8,962 bases of DNA. It comes from an uncultured Roseburia sp. GTDB taxonomy: Bacteria; Bacillota; Clostridia; Lachnospirales; Lachnospiraceae. Shown in pieces: positions 5,490 through 8,962 of the stretch; position 1 is the first letter of the stretch, and the number at the start of each line of letters is the position of its first letter. The notes under the pieces were generated by a model. The model was not told the origin of the DNA. It did not search any database and was given only the letters and a program-made list of their open reading frames with translations. The translations under genes were made by a program, and so were the position numbers. The stretch covers positions 1 through 8,962 of the forward strand of contig CAMSEJ010000083.1 of assembly GCA_947057405.1 (NCBI GenBank). Direction: 5' to 3'.

Positions 5490-6293
5490 TTACTCTAAGT
5501 TTAACTTCTTTCTGGTAATATAAAAACAAATGATATAATATATAATACTCAATGCTGCTGCCTGTAAAATAACCAGGCCAATCAGCCATTTATAAAAGCC
5601 GCTGAATGAAACAGCTGTCATTTCGGCAGTTATCTGCCCTAAGGCATTAAACTGTGAGATGCCTAAAACCATAAGTACGAGAACGGATAATACCTGCTGT
5701 ACCATATAAAATACGACGTATGCCCCAATTGCGGCAGGGATACGGTGCGTACGGAAGAGCTGGCCGACAGAAACGCTTGCATATACCATCAATACGTTGC
5801 TGACACACATAAGAACTGCCATGGCGGCGAGCAAAAGCCAAAACAGCCAGAAAGACATTCCGGAAACGGCTTCGATTTCCGTTTTAAGGCGGGCAAGGGA
5901 GGAAGTGCCAATGTTTATGCTGGTATATCCCAGAATATACAGGGAAAACATGGTGGCGATGACCGCAAAAACAAGCCAGAATGAAGCGGCTATAATTTTC
6001 GTATTTAAAATGGATGCGGTGGATACGGGAAGCGTATGCGTCAAATACCCCTGGCTTGCGTACATGGTCTTATAAAAGCGTACGGTTAAGTAAACGGATG
6101 TCAGGATAAAGAGTGCGAAAATGGTCAGGCTATAAAAAGCAATGAAGAAGCTCTTTAATGTGGTAAGGCTGTTTAGGGCGTCGAAAGCAAGCATGACATT
6201 CCCGATAAAAGCAACCGCAATCAGGGAGCAGTTTAACGGGACAAGCAGCTTTGCGGTTTCCCTGAATTCATGTTTAAATAATTTTGCTAACAT
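5490..6293 (-). CDS. ABC transporter membrane protein of a GntR/YtrA-type operon
   Basis: The 267-residue protein begins MLAKLFKHEFRETAK, the amphipathic start common to ABC-2-like permeases in YtrA-type operons. It then has about six membrane segments (roughly residues 15-37, 49-71, 99-121, 147-177, 186-212, 234-259). A short loop with YASQGYLTHTLPVS after segment 2 is a recurring feature of this family as I remember it. GGGAGG lies 7 nt before the ATG, and the gene overlaps the ATPase gene by 7 bp (ATGTTAG), so the two proteins should form one transporter. Operons of this type respond to cell-envelope antibiotics or act in peptide/lipid export, but the substrate here cannot be read from sequence. 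It ends in basic KK, then the terminator at 5478. Confidence 0.82.
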   Translation of the reverse strand: MLAKLFKHEFRETAKLLVPLNCSLIAVAFIGNVMLAFDALNSLTTLKSFFIAFYSLTIFALFILTSVYLTVRFYKTMYASQGYLTHTLPVSTASILNTKIIAASFWLVFAVIATMFSLYILGYTSINIGTSSLARLKTEIEAVSGMSFWLFWLLLAAMAVLMCVSNVLMVYASVSVGQLFRTHRIPAAIGAYVVFYMVQQVLSVLVLMVLGISQFNALGQITAEMTAVSFSGFYKWLIGLVILQAAALSIIYYIICFYITRKKLNLE

Positions 6294-6985
6294 TTGAATA
6301 CCTCCCGGAATAAAGCGTCAACGGATTTCCCTTCCTTTTCACGGATGTTGTCTACGGAAGTATTTAGGGCAATCTGTCCGTCTTTGATAAAAATAACCTG
6401 ATCTAGAATATTTTCGATATCGGAAATCAGGTGGGTTGAGATCAGGATGGCTGCATCCTCATCATAGTTGCTTAAGATTGTTTCTAAGATATAATCCCTT
6501 GCCGCAGGGTCAACTCCGGCGATGGGTTCATCCAGGACATAAAGTTTGGCGCGGCGGCTCATGATTAAAATGAGCTGGACTTTTTCTTTTGTCCCCTTTG
6601 ACATGGACTTTAACTTGTCGTTTGGGTTAATCTGAAGCTTTTTTAACATGTCGTATGCCCGTTCCTCTTCAAAATCCAGACAGAAATCCTTAAAGTAGCG
6701 GATAATCTCATTGACCCGCAGGTTGCTCTCTAAGTAGGAGTGATCGGGGAGGTAGGACACCCAGCTTTTGCTTTTTGGCCCTATGGGGGCCTGGTTAACG
6801 GAAAGCGTACCTTCACTTGGCGTTAACAGGCCGTTGATTAGTTTAATCAGGGTGGTTTTGCCGCTTCCGTTGGGACCGAGAAGCCCGATAATATGCCCGC
6901 TTTCTAACGAAAGGTTGATGTGGTTTAGGGCAGTATGGCTGCCGTAGGTTTTGCTTAGGTTTTTGCATTCCAGAATGATACTCAT
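6287..6985 (-). CDS. ABC transporter ATP-binding protein of the GntR/YtrA-type operon
   Basis: The 232-residue ATPase has Walker A GPNGSGKT (37-44), Walker B LYVLDEP (148-154) and H-loop His185 in ISTHL. Two motifs deviate: the signature reads SMSKGTKEK (around 127-135) rather than LSGGQ, and the Q-loop position is Asp81 in YLPD. As far as I recall, both changes are normal for the YtrB/BcrA-like exporter subgroup, so the protein is probably active. Its start overlaps the regulator stop as ATGA and its end overlaps the permease start by 7 bp, giving a fully coupled three-gene unit. It powers export or signalling by the partner membrane protein; the substrate is unknown. Confidence 0.92.
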   Translation of the reverse strand: MSIILECKNLSKTYGSHTALNHINLSLESGHIIGLLGPNGSGKTTLIKLINGLLTPSEGTLSVNQAPIGPKSKSWVSYLPDHSYLESNLRVNEIIRYFKDFCLDFEEERAYDMLKKLQINPNDKLKSMSKGTKEKVQLILIMSRRAKLYVLDEPIAGVDPAARDYILETILSNYDEDAAILISTHLISDIENILDQVIFIKDGQIALNTSVDNIREKEGKSVDALFREVFKC

Positions 6986-7362
6986 GGTGTTTCCCCTTTC
7001 ATATTTTCAAATGTCTGTTTCATAAGCGAAATCGTTTCTTCCCTGTCAAAGCCTAAGCTTTTCATGCTCTGTAAGAAGGTTTCGATTTTTTCCCTGGCAA
7101 GCGTGGATTTTATTTCTTCGATCATATTTAAGTCCTCCGTAATAAAGCGTCCGCTGGTGCGTTTGGAGTAGACCAGTCCGCTGCGTTCTAATTCCTGCAG
7201 TGCTTTCTGCATTGTATTAGGGTTTACAGCCGCTTCGGTTGCAAGTTCCCGTACAGAAGGGAGCTTGTCGCCGGGGGCGTATTTGCCGGATACGATAGAA
7301 AGCTGCATAATTTCTATAATCTGTAAGAAAATCGGACGATCAGACGTTAAGTTCCATGGCAT
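6982..7362 (-). CDS. GntR-family transcriptional regulator, YtrA subfamily
   Basis: The 126-residue protein has an N-terminal winged helix-turn-helix: PIFLQI (10-15), IVSGKYAPGDKLPSVRELA (23-41), recognition helix VNPNTMQKALQELE (46-59), and wing GLVYSKRTSGRFI (62-74). Only about 50 helical residues follow, the short effector/dimer region that defines YtrA-type regulators. GAGG lies 7 nt before the ATG. It is the first gene of the operon and overlaps the ATPase gene by 4 bp. By family rule it represses its own operon, and matching palindromes occur at the promoter just upstream. The inducer cannot be predicted; envelope stress or a toxic peptide is typical. Confidence 0.92.
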   Translation of the reverse strand: MPWNLTSDRPIFLQIIEIMQLSIVSGKYAPGDKLPSVRELATEAAVNPNTMQKALQELERSGLVYSKRTSGRFITEDLNMIEEIKSTLAREKIETFLQSMKSLGFDREETISLMKQTFENMKGETP

Positions 7363-7387
7363 TTCATCACCTCACTTTGTGTACTGC

Positions 7388-7407
7388 TGTATTAACATAC
7401 TAATACA
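7388..7407. promoter_or_regulatory. candidate GntR/YtrA operator
   Basis: TGTATTA (7388-7394) and TAATACA (7401-7407) are perfect 7-bp inverted arms around a 6-bp centre. The site overlaps the last bases of the -10 hexamer (7410-7405) and the expected transcription start, the ideal place for repression by the adjacent regulator. The TGTATTA...TAATACA form is close to operators I recall for YtrA-subfamily proteins. Confidence 0.65.
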
Positions 7408-7433
7408 ATAGTGCAAACGGATGCGTTTGTCAA
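7405..7433 (-). promoter_or_regulatory. promoter of the GntR-ABC operon
   Basis: A perfect -35 TTGACA (7433-7428) is followed after 17 bp by TATTGT (7410-7405), a 4-of-6 match to the -10 consensus. A strong -35 with a weak -10 that is covered by a palindrome suits a repressible promoter. The regulator ATG lies about 40 bp downstream. Confidence 0.7.
7414..7429. promoter_or_regulatory. second palindrome within the promoter spacer
   Basis: CAAACG (7414-7419) and CGTTTG (7424-7429) are perfect inverted arms around GATG and lie between the -35 and -10 hexamers. Its sequence is unlike the neighbouring TGTATTA site, so it could bind a different regulator or be chance. Confidence 0.35.
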
Positions 7434-7464
7434 GAGGATATCTGAAAATATGCAGTGAATTTTA

Positions 7465-7498
7465 TGTAACAGTTTAGCCTTCTGGCTCCGCTGTTACA
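7465..7498. repeat. nested hairpin element in the divergent spacer
   Basis: Outer arms TGTAACAG (7465-7472) and CTGTTACA (7491-7498) enclose an inner stem AGCC-TTCT-GGCT (7476-7487), with 3 unpaired bases on each side. No gene ends here, so it does not look like a terminator for either neighbour. It resembles repetitive palindromes I recall from Clostridia intergenic regions. Confidence 0.5.
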
Positions 7499-7527
7499 AT
7501 TTTACACATTCTGTCAGAAGGAAAGTA

Positions 7528-7556
7528 TTTACTTACCGGGAAAAAAATGATATGAT
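7528..7556 (+). promoter_or_regulatory. promoter of iorA
   Basis: TTTACT (7528-7533) and TATGAT (7551-7556) are separated by 17 bp. Transcription would start near 7563, giving a leader of about 57 nt. A small hairpin CGTAAA/TTTACG (7568-7573 with 7582-7587) lies at the leader start. The ribosome binding site AAAGGA (7607-7612) is 7 nt before the ATG. Confidence 0.6.
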
Positions 7557-7619
7557 GATTAAAGTTGCGTAAAGAGAGGTTTTTACGAAAGCAGAATTTA
7601 CACAGGAAAGGATGTCGTT

Positions 7620-8962
7620 ATGAGACAATTGATGTTAGGCAATCAGGCGCTGGCGAGGGGTCTGTATGAAGCAGGCTGCTGCGTGGTATCAAGTTACCCG
7701 GGTACGCCGAGCACGGAAGTGACGGAAGAAGCCGCAAAGTACGATGAAATTTACTGCGAGTGGGCGCCGAATGAAAAAGTGGCAATGGAAGTCGCATTTG
7801 GCGCTTCCCTGGCAGGGAAAAGAAGCTTTTGCGGAATGAAGCACGTCGGGCTAAACGTTGCGGCGGATCCGCTGTTTACCTGTTCTTATACAGGGGTAAA
7901 CGCGGGCATGGTGATTTGTGTGGCAGACGACGCGGGCATGCACTCGTCTCAGAATGAGCAGGATTCCCGCCATCATGCAATCGCATCCAAAATCCCGATG
8001 CTTGAACCGTCGGATTCCGCCGAGGCATGTGAGTTTGCCAAAAAGGCGTTTGAACTTTCCGAGGAATTTGACACTCCGGTCATCATTAAAATGTGTACCA
8101 GGGTTGCGCATTCCCAGAGCATTGTAGAGGAAGGCGAGCGGATCGTTTTTGCCCCCGTTCCTTATGAAAAGAATATTGCCAAATACGTGATGATGCCGGG
8201 CAACGCCATCCGCCGCCATCCGGTTGTGGAGGAGCGTACCAGAAAGCTGATCCGGTTTGCGGAAGACTGTGAATTTAACCGTGTGGAAATGGGGGATACC
8301 AGGATTGGCATTATTACCTCTTCCACCAGCTACCAGTATGTAAAGGAAGTATTTGGGGACAAAGCAAGTATTTTAAAGCTTGGCTTAATCAATCCGCTTC
8401 CGCAGAAGCTGATATTGGATTTCGCCGCGAAGGTGGAAAAGCTGGTAATCGTAGAAGAGCTGGATCCGATTATCGAAAATCACTGTAAGCAGCTGGGGCT
8501 TACGGTTACCGGCAAGGACGTCCTGCCGATGGAAGGCGAATATTCCCAGAACCTGATAGCCGAAAAGCTGGGCGTAAAAACGCCGTCTTACCATAAATTA
8601 GAAGAAACCATGCCGAACCGTCCTCCGGTGATGTGCGCCGGATGCCCGCACAGGGGGCTGTTTTACATATTGTCAAAAAATAAATGCACGGTACTCGGCG
8701 ATATCGGCTGTTATACCTTAGGCGCAGTCGCCCCGTTAAACGCTATGGAAATGACGCTTTGCATGGGGGCTTCCGTCAGCGCCATCCACGGCTTTAACAA
8801 AGCGCTCGGCGCAGAGGGCGAAGGCAGGACCGTAGCGGTAATTGGCGATTCGACCTTTATGCATTCCGGAATGACGGGCCTTGCCAATATTGCCTACAAC
8901 CAGAGCAATTCCACGGTGATTATACTGGACAACTCCATTACGGGCAAGACCCAGCCCCAGCT
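7620..8962 (+). CDS. iorA: indolepyruvate:ferredoxin oxidoreductase alpha subunit, 3' end outside window
   Basis: The gene starts at ATG 7620 (MRQLMLGNQALARGLYEAG) and stays open to the right edge, giving 447 residues of a protein usually near 590. IorA oxidises aryl-pyruvates from aromatic amino acids to acyl-CoA and reduces ferredoxin, using thiamine diphosphate, with the small beta subunit IorB. The N-terminal pyrimidine-binding domain shows SSYPGTPSTE and the catalytic-type Glu in EWAPNEKVAMEVA. CAGCPHRG lies around residues 339-346. The diphosphate-binding motif begins GDST at 409-412 and continues towards DN at 437-438. The missing C-terminus should hold the two [4Fe-4S] ferredoxin-like clusters. 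The upstream promoter and AAAGGA site support this start. An iorB gene is expected just to the right. Confidence 0.95.
   Translation, partial: MRQLMLGNQALARGLYEAGCCVVSSYPGTPSTEVTEEAAKYDEIYCEWAPNEKVAMEVAFGASLAGKRSFCGMKHVGLNVAADPLFTCSYTGVNAGMVICVADDAGMHSSQNEQDSRHHAIASKIPMLEPSDSAEACEFAKKAFELSEEFDTPVIIKMCTRVAHSQSIVEEGERIVFAPVPYEKNIAKYVMMPGNAIRRHPVVEERTRKLIRFAEDCEFNRVEMGDTRIGIITSSTSYQYVKEVFGDKASILKLGLINPLPQKLILDFAAKVEKLVIVEELDPIIENHCKQLGLTVTGKDVLPMEGEYSQNLIAEKLGVKTPSYHKLEETMPNRPPVMCAGCPHRGLFYILSKNKCTVLGDIGCYTLGAVAPLNAMEMTLCMGASVSAIHGFNKALGAEGEGRTVAVIGDSTFMHSGMTGLANIAYNQSNSTVIILDNSITGKTQPQ

Noticed and set aside
7851..8219. 122-codon antisense frame across iorA
   Set aside because: It is a shadow of the conserved iorA frame, without ribosome binding site or domain features.

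Overview
The window looks like chromosomal DNA of an anaerobic Clostridia-type bacterium, most plausibly a Lachnospiraceae-like gut anaerobe. The reasons are the protein types (a ferredoxin-dependent indolepyruvate oxidoreductase and a GltA/NfnB-type flavoprotein), strong GGAGG ribosome binding sites, tightly overlapping operons and AT-rich spacers. This placement is inferred from gene content and remembered family resemblance, not from a search. No rRNA, tRNA, CRISPR array or intact mobile element was seen.

Layout, left to right. (1) 1-1014, plus strand: C-terminal three quarters of a GltA/NfnB-type NADPH-linked flavoprotein, cut by the left edge. (2) 1015-1284: convergent spacer with a weak terminator-like hairpin and a perfect 16-bp inverted repeat spanning 70 bp. 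(3) 4344 down to 1285, minus strand: a metal (probably zinc) ABC uptake operon in the order binding lipoprotein, ATPase, permease, small cysteine-containing lipoprotein. The last three genes are joined by 4-bp ATGA overlaps. (4) 4885-4592, minus strand: a small two-helix membrane protein with a Cys/His-rich stretch, transcribed towards the zinc operon. It has a strong promoter at 5042-5014 and an unusual leader of five degenerate repeats of about 15 bp. (5) 5160-5426, minus strand: a conserved core fragment of NAD kinase missing both ends, a gene relic. (6) 7362 down to 5490, minus strand: a GntR/YtrA-type regulator, ABC ATPase and ABC membrane protein, all overlapping, with a well-formed promoter that carries two palindromes. 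(7) 7363-7619: divergent spacer with a nested hairpin and the iorA promoter. (8) 7620-8962, plus strand: iorA, the alpha subunit of indolepyruvate:ferredoxin oxidoreductase, cut by the right edge.

How the parts may work together. ZnuA-, ZnuC- and ZnuB-like proteins form a complete importer for zinc or a similar divalent metal. The two small Cys-bearing envelope proteins on either side are candidates for accessory roles in metal handling. The YtrA-type operon is a self-contained repressor plus ABC exporter or stress-sensing unit, probably autoregulated through the palindromes at its promoter. The two edge genes both belong to low-potential electron metabolism: IorA reduces ferredoxin, and an NfnB-type protein would use ferredoxin with NAD(P)H.

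I found no clearly new multi-gene defence or mobile system. The most unusual items are the repeated leader at 4917-4989, the two Cys-rich accessory proteins beside the zinc transporter, the altered metal-ligand motif in the binding protein, and the NAD kinase relic.
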